Positions 29,001 to 37,558 of a stretch of 40,043 nt of DNA are shown one piece after another; within the stretch, counting starts at the first letter, position 1, and each line of letters starts with the position of its first letter. The position numbers were made by a program, and so were the translations under genes. Source of the DNA: a virus; the IMG/VR virus record IMGVR_UViG_3300020428_000028, positions 1 to 40,043 of that record, one strand, 5' to 3'. The notes beneath the pieces were generated by a model. The model ran no database searches. It worked only from the letters and a program-made list of their open reading frames with translations, and was not told where the DNA came from.

Positions 29001-29892
29001 AGTCATTAGCCATAAGTCTGCCAATGGTAATTCTGTTATCAAAGAAAGTGGCTCAGGCAACCTTATACTTCAAGCAGATGATCTTACTTTAGAAGATACA
29101 AACAGCAACCATTTTATAAAAGGCGTTGAAGGCGGGGCAGTGCAAATCTGGCACAATGCGGCTAGCTATGCTACGGCAAAACTAGCTACTACAGCTACAG
29201 GTATAGATGTAAACGGCACTGTAAGTGCTGATGGAGTTGCTTTAGCCGATAGTAAAATAGCTGGTTTTGGTACTTCTGAGGATAGAGGGCTTAGCTACAA
29301 TAATATTGCTCTAGGTAATCATTTTGACTTAGAAATATATCACGATGGTGTTAATAGCTATGTAAGAGATTTTGGCTCTGGTAATCTTGCTATACAAGGT
29401 ACTGACGTATCTATAAGAGACAACTCTGGTAATAGACGAGTTTATGCCGTTGATGGCTCTACTGGTAAGACTTTCCTTTATTATGGCAATGATTCTACTG
29501 CTAAATTAACTACTGAAGCTACAGGTATAGACGTTAATGGCACTGTGACTGCTTCTTCTTTAACGGCCAGTTTAACTGTAGCGGTTGAAAGCGCAGCTAA
29601 AGATGCCACAGCAATGACAGCTCTTATTGGCAAACGAATCATACACACAGGCGGAGCAGTAGCTTATACAATGCCTGACGTTGGTGCTGGTGACGTAGGA
29701 AAAACATGGACTATTATGAATAACGGAACTGGTTCTTTGACTATTAATCGAACAACAAACTCTGAGTTCTTTGAATTAGTAGCAGGCCTAACAAGCTCAG
29801 CAACTACGTCTATAACTTTAGTTAAAGGTGGTGCGGCTGAGTTTATTGTTCAAGAAGCTAATAAAATTGTAGTTGTCGGTTCTGGGATCTAA
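26059..29892 (+). CDS. Tail fibre protein, 1277 aa
   Basis: Receptor-binding or side-fibre protein. The N-terminal part includes FNATTGHTHDGTAGEGG, common near the virion-attached end of marine podovirus fibres. The shaft is rich in Gly, Thr, Asp and Ser with repeated VTGT/IDVNGTV elements. A module with DLEIYHNGLNSVIEEKGTGN, then FIKGTDLILEDTSGN and GAVQLWHNSASH occurs at about 517-597, 971-1061 and, more diverged, 1086-1170. The C-terminal about 100 residues (LIGKRIIHTGGAVAYTMPDV onward) form a different beta domain, as in trimeric fibre heads. No chaperone or lyase motif is visible. Confidence 0.93.
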   Translation: MAGYSQITSGGQSGLVAGGVIQHTLFTEEFTAIVNAFNATTGHTHDGTAGEGGIITTLRSNPLTFGAVDTNDVVITFEGGSGNDGVLTWDQSADKFIFSDTVDIAGNLNVTGTADFGESNFTNVGTIALDSIKGDEDGDTSITFSGSDVITMKTSDTTRFVVNSAGVAVTGTSTLTGATTVDGDLTVYHEDSDSDGTVAGPTLTIQRKTSGAHPQVNDNLGQIIFKGEDGGGADTDYIKLLTSIADATAGSEDAKFAIQGIKGGANKNIALFRSGLISFGQRNTNESQPVEFNGPFYSRVGGLSGSRFAHSEQGLNLEGAYTVPIKNSRTIDTITNTSAGTACLVTTDLDHGFSDNMLLYVDNTTIDILDGKSFFIMTVAGQPKQLTLHNAYDGADPQHSGAASTTGNIGGLGYGLRIHNTQTDSNHEQDCHIELGGNDDVFIDLKKPNDNDYDLRVAHLSDNVSYVSSKTGHLVLKTETNGSSVLLQHEGPNTKLQTTDTGVTVTGTVTADALTMGDNEKITLGAGGDLEIYHNGLNSVIEEKGTGNLFIKGTDLILEDTSGNKFFKAVSGGAVQLWHNSASHTDSKLSTTDTGIDVTGEVKGDSLDIDGNSALTGTVTIDPPLVKSAPQGLGAKGVIMKQGDLRMKVDGNYDATNATDVLGGSLQNNSRIIFDSEQHEHIQYEGKGYQKPAFVIQANYDASNTAYGSVGTDAQAYLNANISQLGNGDLTISSGKLHLRGKLSTDTSTADGKVAGDGYLEHESYMAITIDGDATNGTLTNLHFGKATNSTQNIRLQPSAGGIIVEGMGTAGSPTASKDNSGTIGTFDDEDLLTLANQKLTIKGDTTAGGIGDSDHALVVEGAVTIKGTSDGGQLIIENSGTSGSDNPDIVLFNNNTGSGADGDKLGGLHFYGKDSAGNHTNYGNIVAEIVESQDGSTEAGKIVIRPRTADSAGTDILTIGGTEVQVPDDIKMAFGDNSDLVISHKSANGNSVIKESGSGNLILQADDLTLEDTNSNHFIKGVEGGAVQIWHNAASYATAKLATTATGIDVNGTVSADGVALADSKIAGFGTSEDRGLSYNNIALGNHFDLEIYHDGVNSYVRDFGSGNLAIQGTDVSIRDNSGNRRVYAVDGSTGKTFLYYGNDSTAKLTTEATGIDVNGTVTASSLTASLTVAVESAAKDATAMTALIGKRIIHTGGAVAYTMPDVGAGDVGKTWTIMNNGTGSLTINRTTNSEFFELVAGLTSSATTSITLVKGGAAEFIVQEANKIVVVGSGI

Positions 29893-29901
29893 AGGTTAAA
29901 G

Positions 29902-30339
29902 ATGGTAGGAACTACAGGAGTTATTGCAGAAGCGCAACATAAACAAGTATTAACTGTAGGCGTAGTTTCTGATAAAATTTTAACTGCTTATGGATTTACA
30001 AGATCTACAGGCATGGGTTCAATTAATGATAACAATGTTTATCTTAATGGAGTGTCTTATCGGGTAGAAAATTTAAATGCTACAAGCCTTGCAACAAGTT
30101 TGTTAGCATTAAAAAGACTAGACGGAACTAATCCAACTACAGGTGACAAGCTTACAGTTTTTGAAAAAGTTGAAGTTCTTCCGCAGCATGGAACTATTAC
30201 TACTATACTAGATCCAGCAACTGTCACTTCCTGTTATGTTGCTGGAGATACAATAACTTGGTCATGGGGCTACCCAAACAATACTTCATTCGGCACAACA
30301 GCAGGAGCTATTAGCTCAATAACTTGGTACGAGCCTTAA
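29902..30339 (+). CDS. Uncharacterised beta-rich protein after the tail fibre, 145 aa
   Basis: Starts MVGTTGVIAEAQHKQVLTVG and contains YGFTRSTGMGSINDNNVYL and VTSCYVAGDTITWSWGYP. It is mostly beta strand with small polar residues, like an accessory fibre or tail-tip protein. AAAGGTTAAAG precedes the ATG. Its place between fibre and the next small genes supports a virion or fibre-assembly role, but nothing specific can be said. Confidence 0.7.
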   Translation: MVGTTGVIAEAQHKQVLTVGVVSDKILTAYGFTRSTGMGSINDNNVYLNGVSYRVENLNATSLATSLLALKRLDGTNPTTGDKLTVFEKVEVLPQHGTITTILDPATVTSCYVAGDTITWSWGYPNNTSFGTTAGAISSITWYEP

Positions 30340-30340
30340 T

Positions 30341-30865
30341 ATGTATAATTGCACTTTAATAGAAAAAGTTGATGATACTATTTTTGAAAGTATCTATCAA
30401 CAAAACAAAACAAAAATAGATCTTAATATGGGCTTTGCAGGAACAAGCTTTGACACAGACGAGAAAAAAATAGAATTAATGAAAATTAATTTTAATGAAA
30501 ATATAGAAGGTTCTGTTCTTGTTCAAATTGCTAAGCAGTCAGACAATGAAGTTGTAGGATATATTAAAGGCTTAGGAACTGGAACGACTTTAAAGTTTAC
30601 AAATGCTGTGTTTAGAGATGATTTAATAGGAGATAGCTACGGAAACGATTTGTTTATAGATACTCATTCTTTTTGGAAGTCTCTTGGTTTTAAAGAATTA
30701 AAAGCCTGTTTAGTTAAAACAGCTACAGAAGTTGTAGAATTTACAAAGAATGAATGTCATCAGCCAGAGCTATTTCAATTTAGAGCTGAAGACGAACATC
30801 CAAAAGTACATGAAGACGAGGAGTTCCCCGACTTAACTCTTGTAACTTTAAAAATAATTAACTAA
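30341..30865 (+). CDS. Uncharacterised protein with possible acyltransferase-like fold, 174 aa
   Basis: Starts MYNCTLIEKVDDTIFESIYQ. The layout (N-terminal helices, then VLVQIAKQSDNEVVGYIKGL strands, then DTHSFWKSLGFKELKACLVK and a closing strand LTLVTLKII) is reminiscent of the GNAT fold, where FWxxLGF-type stretches are common. The acetyl-CoA-binding Q/RxxGxG/A loop is not clear. So it may be a degenerate or unrelated protein. It starts 1 nt after the previous stop. Confidence 0.6.
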   Translation: MYNCTLIEKVDDTIFESIYQQNKTKIDLNMGFAGTSFDTDEKKIELMKINFNENIEGSVLVQIAKQSDNEVVGYIKGLGTGTTLKFTNAVFRDDLIGDSYGNDLFIDTHSFWKSLGFKELKACLVKTATEVVEFTKNECHQPELFQFRAEDEHPKVHEDEEFPDLTLVTLKIIN

Positions 30866-30881
30866 AGGTATATATAAAACT

Positions 30882-31067
30882 ATGACAATCAAAGACCTGT
30901 TAGCTCGAATAGAAAAGCATGAGGCGGAGTGCGCTATACGCTGGAAGAATGTTGAAGACCAGCTTAAAAGCGGTGGAGCAAAGATGACACGCCTTGAGAC
31001 TAGGATCTACGGCTTTAACGCAATACTGCTAACAGGCATTGTTGCAATCTTATTTAAAATAGTTTAA
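30882..31067 (+). CDS. XhlA/holin-like membrane protein, 61 aa
   Basis: N-terminal charged coiled-coil helix (MTIKDLLARIEKHEAECAIR, then WKNVEDQLKS), a short basic linker with TRLETRIYG, and one hydrophobic C-terminal span (FNAILLTGIVAILFKIV). This layout matches haemolysin XhlA-like proteins, which assist holin-mediated lysis. It is the only lysis candidate in the window; no endolysin is visible. AAAGG lies about 12 nt upstream, which is weak. Confidence 0.72.
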   Translation: MTIKDLLARIEKHEAECAIRWKNVEDQLKSGGAKMTRLETRIYGFNAILLTGIVAILFKIV

Positions 31068-31088
31068 AAGAATAAAGGAACTAAACTA

Positions 31089-33359
31089 ATGAGTAAATAT
31101 TTAAATGCTTTAAAAAATAAAAGGTCTAAGTTTCATGGAGGCGGCCATAATAACCTTGCGGATGGGACTTGGAGTCCTCATGATCCAAACGAAAGAGCGC
31201 ATGTAGACAAAGAACTTGAATATTTAGAAAGTGATGCAGACTTTGATAATGATGGTAAAGTTTCTGAAGCAGAAAGACATAAAGCAAGGCAAGCTCTTGG
31301 AAGAACAAAAAATACAAAATATGACATGGACAGAACAAATGCTGCTGGTACTGATGTAAGGGCAGGAAAAGACGGCATAACTTCAAAAGAAAATAGGAAC
31401 TTAAAAGAAGGCGACATAGCTCTTCAAGGTACAGACAGTTCTTTAGCACGGCAGAAAAAAGATAATGAGTTCTTAGTTAATAAAGGATATGATCTTAATA
31501 ATGATGGTGTAGTATCTAATCAAGAGCATGTAGCAGCCAAAGAAGATAAAGCTCTTTTAAGAACTGAGGAGCAAGTAAAAAAAGGACAGAAGGATCGTAA
31601 GCTAGGCTATGATACAAAGTATGCTCCAGTAGATATTCATACTGAAAAACAAGCAGACAAAGCTACGGTAACTGATGCAAAGACAGGCCTTGCTGCGGAT
31701 ATTTCAAAAGATGATGAAGCGGCTGCTCCTTTTTTAACTGATACAGACGACATTCAACAAATTTCAACAACCCCTACTGCAATAACATCACAGACTGTAT
31801 CGGCTGAAACCTTAGCGCCTGCAGCAGCACTTAAAGCAAGTCAAGCGGCATCTAGCGATCCTGTAAAAGCAAGTAAATATCAAGCAGTAATGGCTGTAGA
31901 TTTAGTAGGTCAAATGACTCCTGCTGAAAGAAACCAAGCGGCTGGCGAATTTCAAAACAGTCCTGAAGTAAAAGAATATAATAGGCTTTCTACTGAACTT
32001 CAAAACAGCCCCGCTTACAAAAATGCTGCAAAGAAGATTAATCTTTTAGTTGGCGCTGGCGTAGATCCTGAGTCTTCTGAATTTAAACAAGCTATAAAAG
32101 AAATGGAAACCCTTCAAGCTCCATTAGTAGAAAAATCAAATAAACTTGCAATAGCTCAGCAACAACACATAAAAGATTTTAAAAAGAATCTTTTAGGAGA
32201 AGTCCCGCAAGGTACTGCCGTTTCTGTTTTAGATGCAATAGACGTTACTAAAAAACAAACTACTGCTCAGGCAGGCTCTAAGTTAGCAAACGAAAATGGC
32301 GTAGACAGTGAATTAAGTGACGCTATTGCAAATGATCCTGTAGGCGCTTTAGATAAAATGGACGGCACAGACATTGAAAGTCGTGCAAATATAGCAGACC
32401 TTCCAGAAGAAGCTCTTATGTCTACGCAACTAGACGGTTTACTTGCAGGCATGGAAGAAGGAAAGACTCCGCTATGGGCAAAGCCAGCAGTAGATAAAGT
32501 AAATGCTATGATGGCTGCAAGAGGCATGTCTGCTTCTACTGTAGGCCGAGATGCTTTGTTTAGTGCTATTATTGAAAGCGCAATGCCTATAGCACAAGAC
32601 AATGCTAAAGCCTTGCAAGCACGAGCAGCTCAAAAATTAGATGCTGCTGTTCAATTTAAAAAGCAAGAAAAAGACTTCGAGCAACAAATGAAGATAACAA
32701 ATCTTCAAAATCAACAACAAGCTTTTATTCAAGGTCGAGAGCTAAGACAACAAACTATGCTTGCAAACCAAGCGGCTCAAAACGCTTCTTTGCAATTTAA
32801 TGCGTCAAGCCAACAGCAGACAGATCAGTTTATGGCTTCAATGAAAAACAACATTAATCAATTTAATGCTACTCAAGATAACGCAATGAAGCAGTTTAAT
32901 ACAGCCGAAATAAATAAAATGAATGCAATAAATGTAGGGAATAAATTACAAGCAGATCAATTTACTGCCAATTTACGACAAGACGCTGAAAAGTTTTATG
33001 AGTCTAATGTACTTCAACGTGAACAATTTAATGCAACGAATGCTCAAGCAGTACAGCAATCGGATATAGCTTGGCGCAGGAATACAAACACTGCCGCTAC
33101 CGCAGCTTTCAATGCTGCAAATCAGCAAAATGTTCAAAACGAATATAACTTAACAGCTCTTGATCAGGCTCAAGTATGGTTACAAATAAGAGACAACATG
33201 GCTTATATACGACAAAACTACGAGAATGAACAACAACGCATAGCTCAACTGTACGCAACTGCAATAGGTAACGAAGCGTCTATGGGAGCAGCTAAATCAT
33301 CTGTAACAACGGCTAATCAAAAAGCGTCTGCTGATTTTATTGATACCCTGTTTAGTTAA
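31089..33359 (+). CDS. Internal virion protein with EF-hand calcium loops, 756 aa
   Basis: Large structural protein. Two canonical EF-hand loops lie near the N-terminus: DFDNDGKVSEAE (51-62) and DLNNDGVVSNQE (135-146), with acidic or Asn ligands at positions 1, 3, 5 and Glu at 12. A degenerate one (RAGKDGITSKEN, 91-102) lies between. The middle is Ala/Gln-rich helix. The C-terminal 250 residues are a long Gln/Asn-rich coiled coil with FN-containing repeats (QFNATQDNAMKQFNTAEINK). The position after tail genes and the length suggest an ejection protein like T7 gp14-gp16. AAAGGAAC precedes the ATG. Confidence 0.8.
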   Translation: MSKYLNALKNKRSKFHGGGHNNLADGTWSPHDPNERAHVDKELEYLESDADFDNDGKVSEAERHKARQALGRTKNTKYDMDRTNAAGTDVRAGKDGITSKENRNLKEGDIALQGTDSSLARQKKDNEFLVNKGYDLNNDGVVSNQEHVAAKEDKALLRTEEQVKKGQKDRKLGYDTKYAPVDIHTEKQADKATVTDAKTGLAADISKDDEAAAPFLTDTDDIQQISTTPTAITSQTVSAETLAPAAALKASQAASSDPVKASKYQAVMAVDLVGQMTPAERNQAAGEFQNSPEVKEYNRLSTELQNSPAYKNAAKKINLLVGAGVDPESSEFKQAIKEMETLQAPLVEKSNKLAIAQQQHIKDFKKNLLGEVPQGTAVSVLDAIDVTKKQTTAQAGSKLANENGVDSELSDAIANDPVGALDKMDGTDIESRANIADLPEEALMSTQLDGLLAGMEEGKTPLWAKPAVDKVNAMMAARGMSASTVGRDALFSAIIESAMPIAQDNAKALQARAAQKLDAAVQFKKQEKDFEQQMKITNLQNQQQAFIQGRELRQQTMLANQAAQNASLQFNASSQQQTDQFMASMKNNINQFNATQDNAMKQFNTAEINKMNAINVGNKLQADQFTANLRQDAEKFYESNVLQREQFNATNAQAVQQSDIAWRRNTNTAATAAFNAANQQNVQNEYNLTALDQAQVWLQIRDNMAYIRQNYENEQQRIAQLYATAIGNEASMGAAKSSVTTANQKASADFIDTLFS

Positions 33360-33372
33360 TTAGGAGAAAGAA

Positions 33373-34857
33373 ATGGGATTAAAATTTAAACTTAAATTTA
33401 AAAAATTTAAAAAGTCTGTAAAGAAACGTATAAAGAGCGTTGGCAAAGTAATTAAAAAAATAGCCAAAGCTACAGGCATAGACAAAGCTGTGCGTTGGGT
33501 AGGCGGCAAAATTAAAAAGGCTTTTAAATCTTTTGGAAAGTTTATGGGCAAGATAGGTGTCGTAGGTCAGATAGCTATGATGTTTATACTTCCTGGAATT
33601 GGTGGAGCTTTAATGAAAGGTCTTTCAGCTTTTAGTCAAGCTGCAATAGGCGCAAGTAATTTTATTGTTCAAGGAGTTGGGCATTTAGCTAAGTTCGCAC
33701 ATACAGCAATAAGTACGGTTGGTAACGTATTTAGCAATGTTACAAAAGGTGTAATGGACACGCTTGGGAACTTTGGTAAAACGCTTGGAAAGAAAATGGG
33801 CTTTGATACTGGAGGCGCACAGAACTTTTTTGGTTCAGGCGACAGTGCTTTTAGTCGAAGCTTTACCAATAAAGACGTTAGCCGTTTTCAAAATTTAACT
33901 TTAGGTGAAGACGCTTATCAGAAAAAACTTCTTAGCGGAATGGAAAAAATAAATGCTGAAGCTGCTTTAAAGGCTTCTAATATTCAAGTAGTAGAAAGCA
34001 AGCCAGACTTTGTTAAGGGCGCACCAGACGCTTCTCAAGTTTATGGAGATACTGTTCCTACAATAGATTCTACTATGGGAATGACAGACCAACAAATTAT
34101 AGAGTTTAATAAGACAGCTATTGATGGTGGAGTTACTGTAGCAAACCCTGACGGAAGTTTTAGTCTTTTAGATCAGCAAGTAGTTACTCCTGAAGTAATG
34201 GAAATACCTGTAGGGGAATTAGGCACAACTGGATCAAATCCTTTTCTTGATTCTAGGGGCGGTTTTGAAGCTGTTTCAGATAGCGTACTTTCGCCTGAAT
34301 TAACAATGGATCAAAAAATAGCTCAAGGTTATGCAGGAAAAGGAGCAGATCTTTTAGCTTCTCAACAAAATGCAGGAATGAATTTATCAAATCAAAGTTT
34401 ATTAGATAAAGCTAAAACAGGAATAAGTGATTTTTATCAAGACTCTAAAGCTGCGGTAGGTAAAAAAGTTGGTGAAGGTATTGATTTTATTACAGATCCC
34501 GAAGCTATAATTGATAAAGGCGTTGAGCTAGGTGGAGATGCAATAGGTAAAGCGGTTCAAGTTTATGGAACAACACGAGCGCAAGAAATGGCTTTAGTTG
34601 CTGAGCATGGAGAAGGCTTTAGGACTCCTGTTGATAACAGCGTAAGTAATGTTTATAGAACTTACATACCTGAATTTACTACAGCAACTATGGGGCAAAC
34701 AGGTGCAGGCTATGCCGACACAACTAACCAGTACGAGTCTCTTGCTTATAGTGGACAACAATACGGAAATACAGCTTATCAATTAGACACTGGTTGGAGT
34801 TCTTATATAAACAGAGTAGGGCAAGGCTCTCAATTTAATGCAAGTAGTTGGGGTTAA
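33373..34857 (+). CDS. Internal virion protein with cationic membrane-active N-terminus, 494 aa
   Basis: The first 60 residues are extraordinarily Lys-rich and amphipathic (MGLKFKLKFKKFKKSVKKRI at the start), followed by a hydrophobic Gly-containing stretch (QIAMMFILPGIGGALMKGLS, about 66-85) and more amphipathic helix. This resembles membrane-inserting peptides. The remainder is acidic and Gly/Ser-rich, with a tyrosine-rich end (TNQYESLAYSGQQYGNTAYQ). It probably belongs to the DNA-ejection set that forms a channel in the host envelope; inferred from composition and order. GGAG precedes the ATG. Confidence 0.75.
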   Translation: MGLKFKLKFKKFKKSVKKRIKSVGKVIKKIAKATGIDKAVRWVGGKIKKAFKSFGKFMGKIGVVGQIAMMFILPGIGGALMKGLSAFSQAAIGASNFIVQGVGHLAKFAHTAISTVGNVFSNVTKGVMDTLGNFGKTLGKKMGFDTGGAQNFFGSGDSAFSRSFTNKDVSRFQNLTLGEDAYQKKLLSGMEKINAEAALKASNIQVVESKPDFVKGAPDASQVYGDTVPTIDSTMGMTDQQIIEFNKTAIDGGVTVANPDGSFSLLDQQVVTPEVMEIPVGELGTTGSNPFLDSRGGFEAVSDSVLSPELTMDQKIAQGYAGKGADLLASQQNAGMNLSNQSLLDKAKTGISDFYQDSKAAVGKKVGEGIDFITDPEAIIDKGVELGGDAIGKAVQVYGTTRAQEMALVAEHGEGFRTPVDNSVSNVYRTYIPEFTTATMGQTGAGYADTTNQYESLAYSGQQYGNTAYQLDTGWSSYINRVGQGSQFNASSWG

Positions 34858-34862
34858 TAATA

Positions 34863-35549
34863 ATGGTTGATGAAGAAGTTAAAAAAGAACAAGCACAAGA
34901 AGAATTAGATTACGATACTTATTCAAAGCAAGCAATGATAGATGGGCCTATTGCTGGACAGTCTTTATTAACAGACCCAGCAAGTCCTCGACCTGACGAA
35001 AAGCCTCCGTTTTTTACGGCTCTCAAACCTGCTTTAGAATATGTGTGGTCTAAATTAATAGAGCCTGAAAAATATACAAAAGTTATGCAGCTTTTAGGCG
35101 CTGAAGTTCCTGTGCTTAGTTTAGCTAAAGGCATGTTGTTTGTAGGCGTAAGAGATGGTAAATGGAACCCTGACATGATGTTACTTTTGTTAGAGCCTGT
35201 TTCTTATATGCTTATTGCCCTTGCAGAACGTCAAGGAATACCTTTAGTTATCTATGAAGGCGAACAAGACGATGAAGAAGCTGAAGAAGATATGATGGGA
35301 GTTTCTATTGAAGAGGAGCAACTTGCAGATCTTAGACGTAGCGCAGAGTCTAGTCGAGTACCAGAAGGTATTTTGTCTGCAAAGATGCAAGCAGATTTAG
35401 AATCTATTCCAAAGCGTTCAGGTTTTGAGGTAGATGAAATGAACACAGGCGCTTCTGGAGAAGAACGCCCAAGCACATCTGATGAGCCTATGCCTGAAGC
35501 GGAACGGCCAGCAGAGCCTCAAGAAAGTTTAATGTCTAAACCAGAATAA
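34863..35549 (+). CDS. Uncharacterised acidic virion-module protein, 228 aa
   Basis: Starts MVDEEVKKEQAQEELDYDTY. A central hydrophobic/helical region (VMQLLGAEVPVLSLAKGMLF, then MMLLLLEPVSYMLIALAERQ) is flanked by acidic, Pro/Ser/Glu-rich, probably disordered ends. The longer frame opens at a TTG (34848) inside the previous gene; I prefer the ATG at 34863, which lies directly after the previous stop. No family recognised. Sits between two internal virion proteins. Confidence 0.72.
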   Translation: MVDEEVKKEQAQEELDYDTYSKQAMIDGPIAGQSLLTDPASPRPDEKPPFFTALKPALEYVWSKLIEPEKYTKVMQLLGAEVPVLSLAKGMLFVGVRDGKWNPDMMLLLLEPVSYMLIALAERQGIPLVIYEGEQDDEEAEEDMMGVSIEEEQLADLRRSAESSRVPEGILSAKMQADLESIPKRSGFEVDEMNTGASGEERPSTSDEPMPEAERPAEPQESLMSKPE

Positions 35550-35563
35550 AGGAAATATATAAT

Positions 35564-37558
35564 ATGTCTATTCAAGATGTAGGTCAGTCGTTATTAGCTA
35601 ATGTTCGTGAGCGCAAAGATCAACAGTATGAGCAATATAAAAAAGATCAAAGAGATGCTCAAAGAACTGCGGATCGCAAAGAGCGTCAAGAGAAATTGCT
35701 TAATTATGGAATTGGGTTTTTAGTTGATGTAGGCAATAACATTGTTGCTAACAAAACAAAAGATTTTTTAACTTCTGAAGATCAACTTGCAAAAACAGCG
35801 AGCATTAAAAATGCTAACGCTTTTGCTCAAGACTATGCAAACACAGAAGCGCAAATAAAAGCTTATAGTGGCACTTCTCAAGATTATTTTGCTGAGCAAG
35901 CTTTGCCTACCGTTCAAACTTTAATTAATACTAAGTATAGCGTAGGCTATAACGAAGCTGAAAAGCAAGCCGCTACGGCAGCTTTATCTATGAAGTATGG
36001 CAAGTCGCTCTACGATGCTCATGAACTACAAAGAGGTGTTTACGATAGGCTAGTTGCAGGAGACGTAAACTTTATAGAATATAAAAAAGAAATAGCTGAT
36101 CTTCAGCCTACAACTATGCTAGGCGCTTTAAAACAAAAAGCTGCTAGTTTGTTTAGTAAAGGCGAAGACATTGGTTATCAGACAGCAAGATCAATGGGCA
36201 TGTTAGATATTGTAGATAGCGCATTAGATACTGATGACGATGGTATAGTTAGTGCGGAAGAAAGAGGCAAAAAAGCTTTTTATAATGTTTATCGGCAGTC
36301 AAAAAATAATATTTTTGCTACCCACGATCTTCTTCAAGACCTTAAAGACGCAGGAATTAACATATCTAAAGCTACTCCAACGCTAGGTAAGCCTACTAAT
36401 ATTTATACAGTAAATGACTATGGAGAACAAAGACAAGTATCTATTCAAGAAAAAACAATTAATGGCGTTTCTGTTGGTTGGTATGAAGTAGGAACAGGCA
36501 ACCCTTTTACAAGTCAAAATGGTGAAAGCGTTGACGTTTTAAAAGAAGCGGCAGTAGTACAGTTAGCTAAAGTTAAATCAATACAGCCTCAAATTAATGA
36601 ACTTATAAACCAAAACGATGATGCAAGAGACGCTTGGTCAATAGCCATGAATGCTTTAATAGGAGATGCTTCAGATTCAACAGTACAAAAAGAACGTACA
36701 GAATTTGTTGAACGCAGAATGTTTTGGCCTATTACTAAGACAGCTAAGAAACTTCAAAATACTTATGGAGTAAGTAACCGAGCAGCAATGCAAATAGCTG
36801 TTGAGATGCACACTTTAAACTATGGGTTTATTGCAGAAAAAGGTGGTTTTTTTCGTCAGAAAGATGAAGTAGACATGAGCATGAGCTTGATGCCTGATTT
36901 AAAATGGAACAGTCAGCTTGCAGCCGCAGCGGTCTATAATATAGAACAAGACCAAAGATGGAGTTCGTATGTCCGAGTAAATGACTCGTCAGTAGGAGCA
37001 AATGATGGCCTTATGACTTCGTTACTTAATGAGCCTCCAAAAGACATGTCCCTTAAACAAGTAGAGGCTTTTATTGGTGATGTAGAAGAAGGAGGCAAAG
37101 GTGGTTTCTTAGGTCAGGCTAGGTTTAGAGGTATGCCTTTTTACAGTGAAGTAACAAACCAAATAAAAGTACAACAAGTTAAAAACATTACTCAAGCTGA
37201 AGAATCTGTAAATACTTCACAAAGAGATTCGGTTGATGAAGTTGTTCAGTACTCTCAAGACGAAGCTAAACATTGGTTTATACAACATTTTGGAGCAAGT
37301 AGAGATTACGAAGATGCTATTAAAGCAACTCCAGAACAGCAACAAGCATTGATTAGAGCAACTGGTGGCGATGTTTATTTAAATAAACGTAGAAACAGAG
37401 AGCTTGTTCATCAAAAAGCTTACGATTGGATTGGTAATAAATTATTAAAAGCTAAAGCTATTAGCGAACTAAGTCCTACTGATCAGTTGCTTTATAGAAG
37501 AAGCGAAGACAAAGACGCTTTCTTAGCTAATATTTACGGAGAAAAATTCAATGGTTGA
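35564..37558 (+). CDS. Internal virion protein with one EF-hand loop, 664 aa
   Basis: Starts MSIQDVGQSLLANVRERKDQ with a long charged helix (11-45) and a hydrophobic patch (LLNYGIGFLVDVGNNIV). A canonical EF-hand loop DTDDDGIVSAEE lies at 222-233. The rest is helical with no peptidase or transglycosylase motif that I can see. AAAGGAAATATATA precedes the ATG. It overlaps the next gene by 8 nt, so the two are probably made together, as ejection proteins are. Confidence 0.78.
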   Translation: MSIQDVGQSLLANVRERKDQQYEQYKKDQRDAQRTADRKERQEKLLNYGIGFLVDVGNNIVANKTKDFLTSEDQLAKTASIKNANAFAQDYANTEAQIKAYSGTSQDYFAEQALPTVQTLINTKYSVGYNEAEKQAATAALSMKYGKSLYDAHELQRGVYDRLVAGDVNFIEYKKEIADLQPTTMLGALKQKAASLFSKGEDIGYQTARSMGMLDIVDSALDTDDDGIVSAEERGKKAFYNVYRQSKNNIFATHDLLQDLKDAGINISKATPTLGKPTNIYTVNDYGEQRQVSIQEKTINGVSVGWYEVGTGNPFTSQNGESVDVLKEAAVVQLAKVKSIQPQINELINQNDDARDAWSIAMNALIGDASDSTVQKERTEFVERRMFWPITKTAKKLQNTYGVSNRAAMQIAVEMHTLNYGFIAEKGGFFRQKDEVDMSMSLMPDLKWNSQLAAAAVYNIEQDQRWSSYVRVNDSSVGANDGLMTSLLNEPPKDMSLKQVEAFIGDVEEGGKGGFLGQARFRGMPFYSEVTNQIKVQQVKNITQAEESVNTSQRDSVDEVVQYSQDEAKHWFIQHFGASRDYEDAIKATPEQQQALIRATGGDVYLNKRRNRELVHQKAYDWIGNKLLKAKAISELSPTDQLLYRRSEDKDAFLANIYGEKFNG

